Of a stretch of DNA of 64,000 nucleotides, positions 1 through 10,668 are shown in pieces. Source of the stretch: Bryobacteraceae bacterium (GTDB taxonomy: Bacteria > Acidobacteriota > Terriglobia > Bryobacterales > Bryobacteraceae); contig BPGE01000001.1 of the NCBI GenBank assembly GCA_026002875.1, positions 992,001 to 1,056,000 on the forward strand, read 5' to 3'. The notes below the pieces were generated by a model. The model searched no databases. It was not told the DNA's origin and saw only the letters and a program-made list of their open reading frames with translations. The position numbers were made by a program, and so were the translations under genes. Every line of letters begins with the position of its first letter. The first letter of the stretch is position 1.

Positions 1-1
1 C

Positions 2-1081
2 CACGAATCCCGCGTCGGACTCGTCCCCCACGGCGTCACCGCGCTGGTGGAGGCGGGCCATCAGGTCGTCGTGCAGACCCGCGCCGGCAGCCTCAGCTCC
101 ATTACGGACGAAGAATATCTCGAGGCGGGCGCCCGCATCGCTCCCACGGCGGCGGATGTCTGGAACGCCGCCGACATCATCGTCAAGGTCAAGGAGCCCC
201 AGCCCTCCGAATACGGCTTCTTTCGAGAAGGGCTCACCATCTTCACCTATCTGCATCTGGCGCCGCTGCCGGAGCTGACGCAGAAGATGATGGAGACGAA
301 AGTCACCGGCATCGCCTACGAGACGATCCAGGAAGAGGACGGCTCGCTGCCGCTGCTGACGCCGATGAGCGAAGTGGCCGGCCGTATGGCTGTGCAGATC
401 GGCGCGCAGTATCTGGAGGCGCCCAACGGCGGACGCGGCGTGCTGCTGGGCGGCATTCCGGGCGTCGCTCCGGGCAATGTCGTCGTGCTCGGCGGAGGCA
501 CCGTCGGCCACAATGCGGCGCGCATGGCCCATGGCCTCGGCGCGAACGTCACCATCATCGACAAGAACCTCAACCGCCTGCGGGAGCTTGATGACATTTA
601 CAACGGCGGCGTCATCACGCTGGCGTCCAACGCCTGGACCATCCGCGAATCGCTGCGTCACGCCGATCTCGTCATCGGCGCCGTGCTCATCCCCGGCGCG
701 AGCGCGCCCAAGCTTGTCAAGCGCGACATGCTTCAGGTGATGAAGCGCAACGCCGTCATTGTCGACGTGGCCATCGACCAGGGCGGCTGCTGCGAGACCT
801 CCCGCCCCACCACCCACACCGACCCGATCTATTTCGTCGACAACGTGCTTCACTACTGCGTCTCCAACATGCCTGCCGCCGTGCCCCACACCTCCACCTA
901 CGGACTCACCAACGCCACGTTCCCCTATCTCATGCAGCTCGTGCAGCACGGCGTCCACGAAGCCATCGCCTCCAACCCTGCGCTGGCGCTCGGCGTGAAC
1001 ACTTACAAGGGCCACTGCACGCATCCCGCGGTGGCCGAGTCGCAGAACATCCAGTACACGGAACTTTCGAAACTTCTGTAG
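2..1081 (+). CDS. ald: Alanine dehydrogenase, 5' end cut by window edge
   Basis: NAD-dependent L-alanine dehydrogenase, which interconverts alanine and pyruvate plus ammonia in the cytoplasm. The frame is open from base 2, and its first residues ([20 protein letters not shown]) match the Ald N-terminus after the initial PKEI segment, so only about 10-15 residues lie outside the window. The GTG at 47 is internal. The middle holds the NAD-binding Rossmann stretch [17 protein letters not shown] and the conserved [20 protein letters not shown] segment. The C-terminal [19 protein letters not shown] segment is typical of Ald. The gene is followed by a strong terminator at 1096-1139, so it probably ends a transcription unit. 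Confidence 0.95.
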   Translation, partial: HESRVGLVPHGVTALVEAGHQVVVQTRAGSLSSITDEEYLEAGARIAPTAADVWNAADIIVKVKEPQPSEYGFFREGLTIFTYLHLAPLPELTQKMMETKVTGIAYETIQEEDGSLPLLTPMSEVAGRMAVQIGAQYLEAPNGGRGVLLGGIPGVAPGNVVVLGGGTVGHNAARMAHGLGANVTIIDKNLNRLRELDDIYNGGVITLASNAWTIRESLRHADLVIGAVLIPGASAPKLVKRDMLQVMKRNAVIVDVAIDQGGCCETSRPTTHTDPIYFVDNVLHYCVSNMPAAVPHTSTYGLTNATFPYLMQLVQHGVHEAIASNPALALGVNTYKGHCTHPAVAESQNIQYTELSKLL

Positions 1082-1095
1082 AGCTCTGTTCAACC

Positions 1096-1139
1096 GGCCG
1101 CGCCGCGGTCCCGCTGCAGGGGCTCCGGCGCGGCCTTTT
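1096..1139 (+). terminator. Rho-independent terminator after ald
   Basis: A perfect 10-bp stem (GGCCGCGCCG at 1096-1105 with CGGCGCGGCC at 1126-1135) with a 20-nt loop is followed directly by TTTT. It begins 14 bases after the ald stop codon. Confidence 0.75.
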
Positions 1140-1205
1140 CGTTCCTGAACACCTCTCCTGACGCGAGCCGCCGCGCTGCGCTATCGTGGTGTTTCCCCCG
1201 CAGCC

Positions 1206-2366
1206 ATGGCACGCATCCATCCACTCCGCGCGCTGCGCTACACGTCCCGCGCCGGCGACATCGCCGCGCTGGCCACGCTCCCTTACGATGTCATTCCGGA
1301 AGAGCTGGAGCGCGAGTACAAGGCGCGCAGCCCGTACAACTTCGCGCACCTGATCCTGCCCCGCGGCGATTACGCGGGCGCGGCGGCGCGGCTCGAAGAA
1401 TGGCGACGCGAGGGCATCCTCGCGCAGGACCGCGAAGAAGCCGTGTTTGTCTACGAGCAGGTCTTTCCCGTGCCGGATGGCGGCGGGACGCTCGCGCGGG
1501 TCGGCTTCATCGCTCTGGGCGTCACGGAGCCCTATGGCGAAACCGTGTTCCGCCACGAGCGGACGCTCAGCGGGCCGAAAGAAGACCGTTTCCGCCTGCT
1601 CGAGGCCACGCGCGTGCAGTTCGACTCGATCTTCATGCTGTTCCCTGACCCGGAACAGGACGTGGAAGAAATGTTGCATGCCGCCGCGGCGCAGCCGACG
1701 GAGCTGGAATACACGGATCACCAGAAGACGCGGCACCGGCTGTGGCGCGTGACGGACGCGGAGTGGATCCGGCGGCTGCAGGAGAAAATGGCGCCGCGAA
1801 AGCTGCTCATCGCCGACGGCCATCACCGCTACGAGACGGCGCTGCGCATGGGGCAGGAATATACGTTGATGACCTTCGTGGCGCTGGAGTCTCCCGGGCT
1901 GCGCTGCTTTGCCACGCACCGGCTGGTGCACTCGCTGCCGGATTTCGACTGCGGCGCCTTTCTGTCCTCCCTGCCGAATCTCGCGCCCGGACCCGATCCG
2001 CTGGTCTCTCCGCCCGGCCATGTGCGCATTGGCGTTGTGACCTCGGCAGGCGGCCATCGCACAGACGTTCCGGCGCCGGACGGCGCTCTCAATGTGGTTG
2101 TGCTGCAGGACGAGATTCTGACAAAGCGGCTTGGATTGACGCCGGAAAAAGTGGCCGCGGGCGGCCATCTCTCGTACACGCGCTCGCGCGAAGAAGCGCT
2201 GGAAGCCGTCCGCTCGCGCAAGGCGCAGATCGCGTTCCTGCTCGAGGATCTCCCCGTGGACGGGCTGGCGCGCGTGGCGTTTTCGGGCCAGGTGCTGCCG
2301 CAGAAGTCCACCTATTTCTATCCGAAGCTCGGCTCGGGCCTCGTGATGTACGAGCTGCCGCGCTGA
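1206..2366 (+). CDS. DUF1015 family protein
   Basis: A 386-residue cytoplasmic protein of the DUF1015 (COG4198) family. It shows the family hallmarks: an N-terminal LRYT...PYDVI segment, the PYNFAHLILP motif near residue 40, and the highly conserved ADGHHRYETAL motif near residue 200. Length is a little below the usual 400-450. The biochemical role is not settled for most members. A relation to ParB-fold free-serine kinases has been proposed for this fold, but nothing here proves it. The ATG lies 6 bases after a CCCCCGCAG stretch with no clear ribosome site. The AlgH-like gene follows 68 bases downstream on the same strand. Confidence 0.85.
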   Translation: MARIHPLRALRYTSRAGDIAALATLPYDVIPEELEREYKARSPYNFAHLILPRGDYAGAAARLEEWRREGILAQDREEAVFVYEQVFPVPDGGGTLARVGFIALGVTEPYGETVFRHERTLSGPKEDRFRLLEATRVQFDSIFMLFPDPEQDVEEMLHAAAAQPTELEYTDHQKTRHRLWRVTDAEWIRRLQEKMAPRKLLIADGHHRYETALRMGQEYTLMTFVALESPGLRCFATHRLVHSLPDFDCGAFLSSLPNLAPGPDPLVSPPGHVRIGVVTSAGGHRTDVPAPDGALNVVVLQDEILTKRLGLTPEKVAAGGHLSYTRSREEALEAVRSRKAQIAFLLEDLPVDGLARVAFSGQVLPQKSTYFYPKLGSGLVMYELPR

Positions 2367-2434
2367 CGCGCCGCGCGCGATGATGGGAGTGCGCGCGGGC
2401 CGCGCGCAGCGCTGCTCCGCGGAGGACGATTCGC

Positions 2435-2911
2435 ATGACGCGCCGGCATCTGCTTGCGGCCGCGGCGGCCTGGATTCAGGCGCCGCCGTTTCAGTCCGGC
2501 CAGATGCTGGTGGCTGCGCCCGCGTTGCGGGACCCGGACTTCGCGCGGTCTGTCATCCTGCTGTTTTCGGTGACGGCGGATGCCGCGATGGGGCTGATGC
2601 TGAACCGCCCGCTGCCGCGCCGCGCTGGCGAGCCGCAGATGTATGCCGGCGGCCCCGTGCCCCATGGAGTCCGCTCGCTGCTGCCGGAAGCCGCCGATCC
2701 CTCCGCCGTGCGGCTGTGCCCCGGCGTGTGGCTCGTCAGCGGGCAGACGCAGTCTCCGAGGGGCCGGACGTACCTGGGCTACACCGGCTGGACCGCCGCG
2801 CAGCTGCGGCAGGAGTGGCTCCGCGGCCTGTGGCGCATCCTTCCCGGCGAGGCGTCGGCCGTGTTCGATCCGGAACCGGCAAAGCTCTGGCAGCGCCTGC
2901 AGGGACGCTGA
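2435..2911 (+). CDS. AlgH/YqgE family protein (UPF0301)
   Basis: A 158-residue protein of the UPF0301/AlgH family. Family blocks visible in order: QSGQMLVAAPALRDPDFARS, MGLMLNRPL, MYAGGPVP and RTYLGYTGWTAAQLRQE. The biochemical function of the family is unknown; AlgH was first named from alginate regulation in Pseudomonas. The N-terminus (MTRRHLLAAAAAWIQA) resembles a short twin-arginine or signal-like stretch, which is unusual for this cytoplasmic family and may mean the true start is further inside. An upstream GGAGGACG lies at a suitable distance from the ATG, which supports the start given. Confidence 0.85.
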   Translation: MTRRHLLAAAAAWIQAPPFQSGQMLVAAPALRDPDFARSVILLFSVTADAAMGLMLNRPLPRRAGEPQMYAGGPVPHGVRSLLPEAADPSAVRLCPGVWLVSGQTQSPRGRTYLGYTGWTAAQLRQEWLRGLWRILPGEASAVFDPEPAKLWQRLQGR

Positions 2912-2936
2912 TCCGCGCGGCGGCGATAATGGGGAT

Positions 2937-3764
2937 GTGTTGCGAACCGCTCTTCTGATCCTTCTGATTCTGCCGGCAGCGCTTCACGGACAGGCTGTGA
3001 TGGACGGCCTCAACGCGACCGCCTGGGTGCAGACTTCCGTTGAATACCGCGCCTGCGCGCTGCAGGCGTGGCGGTCGGCGCGGCTGGCCCTGGACCGGGC
3101 GCTGAAGGACAGGCGCTGGACTGCGGCGCTCGAGCAGACCGCGGATGCGCGCAGGCTTCCTCCGGCCATCATCGTGGATATCGACGAAACCGTGCTCGAC
3201 AATTCGCCAGGACAGGCGCGTTTCCTGGTCAGGGGCAACGGCCGGTTCTCTCCGAAAATGTGGGAGGAGTGGACTGCGGAGAGCCGCGCTGAAGCCGTGC
3301 CGGGCGCGAGGGAATTTCTGAGCGGAGCGGCGGCGCGCGGCGTGACGGTGTTCTACATCTCGAACCGCGGGCCGGAAGAGGCCGAAGCCACGCGGCGCAA
3401 CCTGACGGAAAAGGGCTTCCCCGTGCGCGAAAAAACGGCCGGCGATCTCGGCGACGCCGTGCTGCTGCGCGGCGAGCGTCCGGAATGGACGTCAGACAAG
3501 AGCTCGCGCCGCGCTGCCGTGGCCGCGCACTACCGTGTTGTCATGCTGTGCGGCGACGATCTGAACGACTTCTTCCCTGCGCGCATGAGCCAGCAGGAGC
3601 GCATGAACAAAGCGCGGGCTTATGAGTTGTGGTGGGGCGAGCGATGGATCATCCTGCCGAACCCGATGTACGGTTCCTGGGAGGATGCATTGTATGATTT
3701 CGACCGGACGCTGACGCCGCTGGAAATCCAGCAGCGCAAGCTGAAGGCGCTGCGCACGGAGTGA
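2937..3764 (+). CDS. Secreted HAD acid phosphatase, e(P4)/OlpA-like
   Basis: A secreted HAD-superfamily subfamily IIIB phosphatase of about 275 residues. The chosen start is GTG 2937, which gives a clean signal peptide (MLRTALLILLILPAALHG) before QAVMDGL. The open frame runs further upstream but there overlaps the AlgH-like gene. HAD motif I is DIDETVLDN (nucleophile and acid/base Asp), motif II is the FYISNRG segment, and the C-terminal acidic motif is LCGDDLNDF. The family dephosphorylates nucleotides and other phosphomonoesters outside the cytoplasm. No lipobox Cys is present, so it is probably soluble rather than a lipoprotein like H. influenzae e(P4). Confidence 0.85.
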   Translation: MLRTALLILLILPAALHGQAVMDGLNATAWVQTSVEYRACALQAWRSARLALDRALKDRRWTAALEQTADARRLPPAIIVDIDETVLDNSPGQARFLVRGNGRFSPKMWEEWTAESRAEAVPGAREFLSGAAARGVTVFYISNRGPEEAEATRRNLTEKGFPVREKTAGDLGDAVLLRGERPEWTSDKSSRRAAVAAHYRVVMLCGDDLNDFFPARMSQQERMNKARAYELWWGERWIILPNPMYGSWEDALYDFDRTLTPLEIQQRKLKALRTE

Positions 3765-3786
3765 GGCGCGCCAGAGCGTTTCGGGA

Positions 3787-5619
3787 ATGCCCATGAGAGT
3801 GAGCGCCGAACGCCGCACGCTGCTGTACTCGGCGGCGATCGCCTGCGCTGCCTGGTTGGCAGCCGTCCTCTTCGCGTTCACCGCGCTGGGCGGGCAGTTC
3901 GACAACAACATTTACGACTTTCTGTTCCGCGCCTCGCCGCCGCAGCCTGTCTCTTCGCCTGCCGTGCTCGTGGTGTTCGACGAACGCACCTTTCAGCAGC
4001 ATGGCGGCATCCGGCGGCTTCGGGCGAATCTCGCTTCATTGCTCGACAGAATCGCCGGGGCAAAACCGCGCGCCGTCGCCGTCGACGTCACGCTCGCTGA
4101 TCCGGGCGATGCGGAAGAAGACGCGCGCCTGGCTGCGGCCTTTGCGCGCACGCCGAATCTTGTCCTGGCCTGCGAGATGATGCCGGACGGCTCCGGCTGG
4201 CAGGACCCGGTCGAGCCGTTTCGCAGGCATGCCGCGGCGCTCGGTCATGTCTCCACGCTGGCCGGACCGTATGACGAAGTGAACCGCCGCATCACGCTGG
4301 AGCGCGTGGCCGGGCGCGAGCGGCGCTGGGCGCTTTCGCTGGAAGCGCTGCGGCTCGCTTCAGGTGCAGGCGACATCCTGTCGTCGCCCTCTGATGTCTC
4401 GGTTGGCGGAAGGGTGATCCCCTCGCGTTGGGACGAGGGGCGCCCGCTGCGAGTGCGCTATTCGGAATCGGGCGTGCCGGCGGTCTCCGCCGCGGATCTG
4501 CTTTCCGGCGGGGCGGCCGATGCGCTCAGGGACAAGGTGGTGTTCATCGGCGTGACCGCCATCTCGGCAGCGCCTGACCGGCTTTTCACTCCGCTGTCGC
4601 GCGGGCTGCCGATGGCGGGCGTGGCCATCCATGCGCAGGCGTTCCAGACCATGTATGCAGGCGCGTTCCTGACGGACGCGCCGCTGGGCTTCACGCTGCT
4701 GGCCGCGCTGGCGGCGGCATTGATGATCGCCGCCGCGTTGTCTCTGGTGCTGCGGTGGCAGGGGTGGGCGCTGGCGGCGGCCGTTCTTCTGCTCCTGCAC
4801 ATTCTTCCCTGGTTCTGTTTCCGTCAGGACCTCGTTCTGTCCGCCTCGGCGCCGGTGGCGGCCGGCTGGCTGGCGTTTCTGGGCGGCGGCGCGTTCCGGT
4901 ATCTCTTCGTCCGGCGGCGGCTGGAGATGAGCGAGGAGGCCACGCGCCGCTACCAGCAGGCGTTCCACTTCGTCGCGCACGAGATGCGCACGCCTCTGAC
5001 GGCCATCCAGGGCTCCAGCGAACTGATCTCGCGCTACAACCTGCCCGAAGCCAAACGGCGCGAACTGAGCCAGATGATCAACGCCGAGTCGAAACGCCTG
5101 GCCCGCATGATCACCACCTTTCTCGATGTCGAGAAACTGACAGCCGGGCAGATGGAGCTGCGCCTGAGCGAGTTTGCGCTGGCAGAGCTTGTCGAAGCCT
5201 GCTGCCGCCGCGCCGCCCCGCTGGCGGAGCGGAAGCGCATCCTCGTGACCAACCGCGTGCCGGACGAATTGCGGCTGAAGGCGGACGCCGAGCTTCTCGA
5301 GTATGCGGTCTACAACCTGCTTACGAATGCCGTGAAATATTCGCCGGAAGAAACCGAAGTCACCATCGGCGCCGCGTCCGGAAACGGCGAAGTCCGCCTT
5401 TGGGTGACCGACCAGGGCATCGGCATGGACGAGTCCGAACTGAAGCAGCTCTTCCAGAAGTTCTACCGGACCCGGCGCGCGGAACAGTCGGGAGAGACCG
5501 GAACGGGCATCGGACTGTCGATCGTGCGGCAGATCGTTGAACTGCACGAGGGCTCGATCCGCGTCGAGAGCGCGCCCGGCAAGGGTTCGACGTTCACGGT
5601 CGCGCTGCCCGCACGCTAA
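3787..5619 (+). CDS. CHASE2-domain sensor histidine kinase
   Basis: A membrane sensor kinase of 610 residues. Order: TM1 near residues 12-34, an extracytoplasmic CHASE2 domain (about 40-290), three hydrophobic segments (about 300-375), then HisKA with phospho-acceptor His398 in HEMRTPL. The HATPase domain has an N box (NLLTNAVKYS, near 509), a G1 box (DQGIGM, near 542) and a G2 box (GTGIGLSIV). CHASE2 senses unknown external signals in many soil bacteria. It lies 14 bases upstream of an NtrC-type regulator on the same strand, which is its probable partner. An alternative ATG lies two codons in, at 3793. Confidence 0.92.
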   Translation: MPMRVSAERRTLLYSAAIACAAWLAAVLFAFTALGGQFDNNIYDFLFRASPPQPVSSPAVLVVFDERTFQQHGGIRRLRANLASLLDRIAGAKPRAVAVDVTLADPGDAEEDARLAAAFARTPNLVLACEMMPDGSGWQDPVEPFRRHAAALGHVSTLAGPYDEVNRRITLERVAGRERRWALSLEALRLASGAGDILSSPSDVSVGGRVIPSRWDEGRPLRVRYSESGVPAVSAADLLSGGAADALRDKVVFIGVTAISAAPDRLFTPLSRGLPMAGVAIHAQAFQTMYAGAFLTDAPLGFTLLAALAAALMIAAALSLVLRWQGWALAAAVLLLLHILPWFCFRQDLVLSASAPVAAGWLAFLGGGAFRYLFVRRRLEMSEEATRRYQQAFHFVAHEMRTPLTAIQGSSELISRYNLPEAKRRELSQMINAESKRLARMITTFLDVEKLTAGQMELRLSEFALAELVEACCRRAAPLAERKRILVTNRVPDELRLKADAELLEYAVYNLLTNAVKYSPEETEVTIGAASGNGEVRLWVTDQGIGMDESELKQLFQKFYRTRRAEQSGETGTGIGLSIVRQIVELHEGSIRVESAPGKGSTFTVALPAR

Positions 5620-5633
5620 ACTGGTCTTCTGGC

Positions 5634-6947
5634 ATGACCCCGTTGCTGCTCGTCGAGGACGATCCGTCGGTCCGCTCCATGCTCTCCACGTTTCTCGAGC
5701 TGGAAGGCTACGCCGTGGAGGCTGTCTCGTCGACGCGGGAGGCGCTCGAGCGGCTGTCCCGCCGCTCCTATCCGCTCGTGGTCAGCGACATCTACATCGA
5801 CAACCGCACGGGCATCGACATTCTGCATGCGGCGCGGCAGTCCTCGCCGGAGACGAAAGTCATCCTGATGTCGGCGCGCGGCAGCATGGAGACGGTCATG
5901 GCAGCCACGCAGGGGGGCGCCTACGACTATCTCGCCAAACCGTTCGAGTTCGATGATCTGCTCAAGATCCTCAGGCGCGCCGAGGGCGCGGCGGCGGTGG
6001 ACGACGAAGAACTCGAGCCCGAGGAGCCGCTGCCGACGGAGATGATCGGCAGCAGCCCCAGGATGGTCGAGATCTACAAGACGATCTCCCGCGTGGCGCC
6101 CACCGAAGCGCTCGTCCTGATCGAGGGCGAGACAGGCACCGGCAAGGAGCTCATCGCTCACATGATCCACGCCAATTCGCCCCGCGCCGGCATGCCCTTC
6201 ATTCCGGTCGACTGCGCCTCGCTCGCGCCCTCGCTGATCGAGAGCGAACTGTTCGGCGCCATGCGCGGGGCCTATACGGGCGCGGACCGCGACCGCACGG
6301 GCGTCTTCGAGGCGGCCAATGGCGGCACCGTTTTTCTCGACGAAATCGGCGAAATCGATCTCAACTTTCAGCTGAAACTGCTGCGGTTTCTGCAGGAAAA
6401 GGAAATCCGCCCGCTCGGCTCTTCCCGCCCCAGGAAAGTCGACGTGCGGATCGTGGCGGCCACCAACCGCGACCTGCGGAAAATGGTGGAAGAGGGCAAG
6501 TTCCGCGAAGACCTCTGGTACCGCCTCGACGTCGTGCGCATCACCGTGCCGCCCCTGCGCGAGCGTCACGGGGACATCCCGCTGCTGGCGGCGGCGTTTC
6601 TCAAAAGGTACAACGAGCGCTACGGGCTGGACACGCGCATCACGGAAAGCGGCATGAAGGCTCTGTGCGAGTACACCTGGCCGGGCAACGTCCGCCAGCT
6701 GCAGCACATGATCGAGCGTCTGGTGATCCTCGCTCCCGGCGGCCGCATCACCGAGGACGCGGTGGAAGAGGCCATCCGCGCCTCCAGCCCGAAGGAGGAG
6801 CCGGGCGAAACGCTGGCCGAGGCTGAAGCCGAACAGATCCGGAAAGTGTTGGCTGCCACAGGCGGCAACAAGAGCCGCGCCGCCCGCATCCTGGGCATCG
6901 AGCGCAAAACGCTCTACCGCAAGCTGGAGCGCATGGGGCTGGCCTGA
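5634..6947 (+). CDS. Sigma-54-dependent response regulator, NtrC family
   Basis: A 437-residue activator: receiver domain (phospho-acceptor Asp52 in VVSDIY), AAA+ sigma-54 interaction domain (Walker A GETGTGKE; Walker [13 protein letters not shown]; arginine-finger region [12 protein letters not shown]), and a C-terminal Fis-type helix-turn-helix ([20 protein letters not shown]). The sigma-54-contact loop reads RGAYTGA, a Tyr-for-Phe variant of the usual GAFTGA that also occurs in functional activators. It sits 14 bases after the CHASE2 kinase and likely forms a two-component system with it. No -24/-12 promoter was recognised close by, so the targets are unknown. Confidence 0.94.
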   Translation: MTPLLLVEDDPSVRSMLSTFLELEGYAVEAVSSTREALERLSRRSYPLVVSDIYIDNRTGIDILHAARQSSPETKVILMSARGSMETVMAATQGGAYDYLAKPFEFDDLLKILRRAEGAAAVDDEELEPEEPLPTEMIGSSPRMVEIYKTISRVAPTEALVLIEGETGTGKELIAHMIHANSPRAGMPFIPVDCASLAPSLIESELFGAMRGAYTGADRDRTGVFEAANGGTVFLDEIGEIDLNFQLKLLRFLQEKEIRPLGSSRPRKVDVRIVAATNRDLRKMVEEGKFREDLWYRLDVVRITVPPLRERHGDIPLLAAAFLKRYNERYGLDTRITESGMKALCEYTWPGNVRQLQHMIERLVILAPGGRITEDAVEEAIRASSPKEEPGETLAEAEAEQIRKVLAATGGNKSRAARILGIERKTLYRKLERMGLA

Positions 6948-6982
6948 GGCGGGCGCGCTACACTGGGGTTGTCGGGCCTCAC

Positions 6983-7522
6983 ATGCAACCCAGGATCCAC
7001 GGAACCACCATTCTGGTCGTGCGCCGCAATGGCAGGACGGTCATGGCCGGCGACGGCCAGGTGACGCTCGGCACGGAGGTGCTCAAAGCCCGCGCCAACA
7101 AGCTTCGCCGCCTGCACAAGGACCGCATCCTTGCCGGTTTCGCGGGGTCCACGGCGGACGCCTTTGCGCTGTTCGCGCGGTTCGAGTCGAAGCTGGAGCA
7201 GTTCAACGGAAACCTGCCGCGCAGCGTCGTGGAGCTGGCCAAAGACTGGCGCACCGACCGCGTGCTGCGCCATTTGGAGGCGCTTCTGCTGGTGACCGAC
7301 GGCGAGCATATCTATCTGCTCAGCGGCAACGGCGACGTCATCGAGCCCGACTCCGGCTGCGCCGCCATCGGCAGCGGCGGCACCGTGGCCCAGGCGGCGG
7401 CGCGCGCCCTGCTCGAAAACACGGACCTCGATGCGCGCACGATTGTCGAAAAGGCCATGGCCATTGCCGCCGACATCTGCATCTACACCAACCACAATTT
7501 CCAGATCCAGGAGATCGGCTGA
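6983..7522 (+). CDS. hslV: HslV, peptidase subunit of the HslUV protease
   Basis: Threonine peptidase of the two-component ATP-dependent protease HslUV (ClpQY). The 179-residue protein starts MQPRIHG, a propeptide removed to expose catalytic Thr8 (TTILVVRR). The conserved AGDGQVTLG block and Lys in [10 protein letters not shown] follow, and the C-terminal block is [16 protein letters not shown]. It degrades unfolded proteins together with HslU, which begins 2 bases after this stop codon. It lies 35 bases after the sigma-54 regulator. Confidence 0.97.
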   Translation: MQPRIHGTTILVVRRNGRTVMAGDGQVTLGTEVLKARANKLRRLHKDRILAGFAGSTADAFALFARFESKLEQFNGNLPRSVVELAKDWRTDRVLRHLEALLLVTDGEHIYLLSGNGDVIEPDSGCAAIGSGGTVAQAAARALLENTDLDARTIVEKAMAIAADICIYTNHNFQIQEIG

Positions 7523-7524
7523 AC

Positions 7525-8883
7525 ATGGTGCTGTACCTGCCGGGGGACGCCAATCGCGACGAGCCGCTGCTGGACGAACTGACGCCGCGTCAGATTGTCG
7601 CCGAGCTGGACAAATATGTCATCGGCCAGGCTGAGGCCAAGCGCGCGATCGCCATCGCGCTCCGCAACCGCATCCGCCGCCAGAAGCTGGAAGCCGACAT
7701 CGCCGAGGATGTGATGCCCAAGAACATCCTCATGATCGGCCCCACCGGCGTCGGCAAGACGGAACTCGCGCGGCGGCTGGCCAAGCTCTCCAATTCGCCC
7801 TTCCTGAAAGTTGAAGCGTCGAAGTTCACCGAGGTCGGCTACATCGGGCGCGATGTCGACTCGATGATCCGCGATCTGGTCGAGGTCGCCATCGACATGG
7901 TGCGCGAGCAGAAGCTCGACGAAGTGGCCGACCGCGCCGAAGAACTCGCCGAGGAAAGGCTGCTCGACGCGCTGATGCCCGCCTCTCCCGAGCCGAGCGA
8001 ATCGGCCGAGCGCACGCGGGAAAAACTCCGCGAACGGCTCCGCGCCGGGCGGCTCGACGACCGCATGGTCGAAATCGACGTCAAGGAGCGCGGTCCCACC
8101 TTCGAAATCTTCGGCAACACCGGCAGCGAAGAGATGGACATGAACCTGCGGGAATTCCTCCCGCAGCTGTTCGGGCAGCGCACCACCCGGCGCTCGATGC
8201 GCGTCTATGAAGCCTTCGACTACCTGGTGCAGGAGGAAGAAAACAAGCTGATCGACATGGATCAGGTGACGCGCACCGCCATCGAGCGCGTCGAGCGCAG
8301 CGGCATCATCTTCCTCGACGAGATCGACAAGATCGCCGGCCGCGAATCCGGCCATGGCCCCGACGTCAGCCGCGAGGGCGTGCAGCGCGACATCCTTCCC
8401 ATCGTCGAAGGCACCACGGTGAACACGCGCTACGGCTTCGTGCGCACCGACCATATCCTGTTCATCGCCGCCGGGGCTTTTCACGTGTCGAAGCCCAGCG
8501 ATCTGATCCCCGAGCTGCAGGGCCGCTTTCCGATCCGCGTGGAGCTGAAATCCCTCACGGAAGACGACTTCGTGCGGATCCTGACGGAGCCCAAGAACGC
8601 CCTGACGCGCCAGTACGCGGCCCTGATGGAAACCGAGGGGATCAAGCTTGCTTTCACCCCGGACTCGATCCGCGAGATGGCCCGCTTTGCGCGGATCGTG
8701 AACGAAACGAGCGAGAACATCGGCGCGCGGCGCCTCCATACGATCATGGAAAAAGTGCTCGAAGAGATCAGTTTCGAAGGGCCTGATCTGCGGAAAAAGA
8801 AAGTGGTCATCGATGCGGAATACGTCCGCCGGCAGCTGAAAGACATCGTCGAAGACCAGGATCTGAGCCGTTATATCCTGTGA
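7525..8883 (+). CDS. hslU: HslU, ATPase subunit of the HslUV protease
   Basis: AAA+ unfoldase (452 residues) that feeds substrates to HslV. Walker A is [10 protein letters not shown], Walker B is [12 protein letters not shown], and the sensor/arginine region is [13 protein letters not shown]. The I-domain insertion between Walker A and B (about residues 110-240) is complete. The C-terminal tail LSRYIL is the segment that docks into HslV pockets. Cytoplasmic. The last bases (GTGA, 8880-8883) overlap the GTG start of the downstream lipoprotein gene, suggesting translational coupling. Confidence 0.97.
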   Translation: MVLYLPGDANRDEPLLDELTPRQIVAELDKYVIGQAEAKRAIAIALRNRIRRQKLEADIAEDVMPKNILMIGPTGVGKTELARRLAKLSNSPFLKVEASKFTEVGYIGRDVDSMIRDLVEVAIDMVREQKLDEVADRAEELAEERLLDALMPASPEPSESAERTREKLRERLRAGRLDDRMVEIDVKERGPTFEIFGNTGSEEMDMNLREFLPQLFGQRTTRRSMRVYEAFDYLVQEEENKLIDMDQVTRTAIERVERSGIIFLDEIDKIAGRESGHGPDVSREGVQRDILPIVEGTTVNTRYGFVRTDHILFIAAGAFHVSKPSDLIPELQGRFPIRVELKSLTEDDFVRILTEPKNALTRQYAALMETEGIKLAFTPDSIREMARFARIVNETSENIGARRLHTIMEKVLEEISFEGPDLRKKKVVIDAEYVRRQLKDIVEDQDLSRYIL

Positions 8884-9860
8884 GGTTTCCCCGGCATTTT
8901 CCGGTCTTTCTCGCCGCTGCGGCGCTGGCCGGCTGCGGCTATACGGGAGATCCGCTGCCCCCTGCGCTGATGATCCCGCAAATGGTCGAGGATCTGCGCG
9001 GATACCAGCGCGGCGGCGTGATTCTGCTGGAATTCACGGTTCCTCGGAAAACGACCGAAGACCTGCTGCTGAAGGCGCCGCCGTCGATCGAAATGCGGGC
9101 GGGTCCCAACGTTCCCGCGCCCTTTGACATGAACGCCTGGCTGGCGGGAAGCCGCCGGTTGCCGGAGCCGGAGATCCGGGACGGCTCGGCCCGGTTGACG
9201 GTGCCCATCGGGGACTGGGCGGGCAAAGAAATCGTGTTCGCCGTCCGCACGGCAGGGCCCAAAGGCAAAGTCTCCGCCTGGTCCAACCTCCTTGCCCTGC
9301 GCGTCGTCGAGCCCCCGCGCCCGCCGGCCAACCTGCGCGCGGAAGGCGCCGCCGATGGCGTGCTCCTGACCTGGGAGGGCGAGGGCAGCCGGTGGCGTGT
9401 CCTCCGCAGGAATCAGGACGGCATGGCGCCGGCGGGCGAAGTCGAGGAGCGCCGCTGGCTGGACCGCGAAGCGCAGTTCGGCCAGACGTACGAATATGCG
9501 GTCGAGCAGATGGTGATCACGGGCACGGCGCCCGCGGTCAGCGAGCCGTCCGCTCCGGTTCGCGTCGAATACCGGGACACGTTCCCGCCTGCGCCCCCGT
9601 CAGGGCTGCGCGCTCTGGCCGCCGCTGGCGCCGTCGAGCTCAATTGGGACCGCAACACGGAGCCGGATCTGCGCGCCTATCAGGTCTGGCGGGGCGAGGG
9701 CGATGGTCCGCTGGAGAAGCTGGGAGAGCCGGGCGTCTCGTCCAGCTTTACCGATGCCACGGCTGTCTCCGGGCGGCGCTACCGCTATGCGGTCTCCGCC
9801 ATCGACGCCAACGGCAACGAGAGCCGTCCGTGCGAGCCGGTGGAAATCGTCGCACCATAA
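8880..9860 (+). CDS. FN3-domain lipoprotein
   Basis: A 326-residue predicted lipoprotein: short signal peptide with lipobox LAGC (Cys near residue 19), then two regions with fibronectin type III features. The second (about 235-325) has [18 protein letters not shown] and a closing [17 protein letters not shown] pattern typical of FN3. Start is the GTG overlapping the hslU stop. Function unknown; FN3 domains usually mediate protein or polysaccharide contacts at the cell surface. No obvious role links it to hslUV. Confidence 0.75.
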   Translation: MRFPRHFPVFLAAAALAGCGYTGDPLPPALMIPQMVEDLRGYQRGGVILLEFTVPRKTTEDLLLKAPPSIEMRAGPNVPAPFDMNAWLAGSRRLPEPEIRDGSARLTVPIGDWAGKEIVFAVRTAGPKGKVSAWSNLLALRVVEPPRPPANLRAEGAADGVLLTWEGEGSRWRVLRRNQDGMAPAGEVEERRWLDREAQFGQTYEYAVEQMVITGTAPAVSEPSAPVRVEYRDTFPPAPPSGLRALAAAGAVELNWDRNTEPDLRAYQVWRGEGDGPLEKLGEPGVSSSFTDATAVSGRRYRYAVSAIDANGNESRPCEPVEIVAP

Positions 9861-9865
9861 AAGTG

Positions 9866-10657
9866 ATGCCCAGCTACGCCAGAATCGCCCGAGACTCCGC
9901 CGTGCCCATGGATGCGCCCGATCATCACCCGGGCGTCCTCCGCGGCCGCATCGAAAACAGCCTGTTCGTCACGCCTGCAGGCGCTCTTCTTCCGCTCGAT
10001 CAGGTCAGGTTCCTGCCTCCCGTGCATCCCTCGAAAATCGTCTGCGTCGGCCGCAACTACGCCGAGCATGCGAAAGAGCTCGGCAACGAAGTGCCCGCCG
10101 AGCCGCTCCTGTTCCTCAAGCCGCCTTCTTCGCTCAACGGCCACCGCGCGCCGGTGATCCGGCCGGGCGGCGTGGAGACGCTCTCCTACGAAGGCGAACT
10201 GGCGCTTGTGATCGGCCGCCGCGCGCGCGGCATCAGCGAATCCGAGGCGTGGAGCGCCGTGGCTGGCTTCACCGTCCTCAACGACATCACCGCGCGCGAC
10301 TGGCAGAAGAAAGACGGCCAGTGGACGCGCGCCAAGGGCAGCGACACGTTCTGCCCTGTGGGTCCCTGCTGGGTTCCGAGGGAGCAGGTGCGGTTCGAAG
10401 ACCTGCGCATCGTGACCCGCGTGAATGGCGAGGTCCGGCAGGATGCGCCTGTCACGGACATGATCTTCTCCGTGCCGCGGCTGATCGCATACATCACCTC
10501 TTTCATGACCCTGGAGCCGGGGGATCTGATCGCCACGGGCACGCCTCCGGGCGTGGGCGTGCTCCAGCCGGGCGACGTGGTGACGGTCGAGATCGCCGGC
10601 GTCGGCCTGCTCGAGAACCGCATCGAAGCCGAAACAGGACCGGCAGGAAAGGTGTAA
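9866..10657 (+). CDS. Fumarylacetoacetate hydrolase family protein
   Basis: A 263-residue enzyme of the FAH superfamily (2-hydroxyhepta-2,4-diene-1,7-dioate isomerase / acylpyruvase-like). Family marks: [41 protein letters not shown] (metal-ligand Glu), [14 protein letters not shown] and the closing [13 protein letters not shown]. It acts on 2-oxo-acid carbon-carbon bonds with a divalent metal; the exact substrate cannot be read from sequence. Start ATG 9866 lies 5 bases after the lipoprotein stop. A GTG directly before it (9863) is an alternative. Confidence 0.9.
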   Translation: MPSYARIARDSAVPMDAPDHHPGVLRGRIENSLFVTPAGALLPLDQVRFLPPVHPSKIVCVGRNYAEHAKELGNEVPAEPLLFLKPPSSLNGHRAPVIRPGGVETLSYEGELALVIGRRARGISESEAWSAVAGFTVLNDITARDWQKKDGQWTRAKGSDTFCPVGPCWVPREQVRFEDLRIVTRVNGEVRQDAPVTDMIFSVPRLIAYITSFMTLEPGDLIATGTPPGVGVLQPGDVVTVEIAGVGLLENRIEAETGPAGKV

Positions 10658-10668
10658 AACATCCTTAT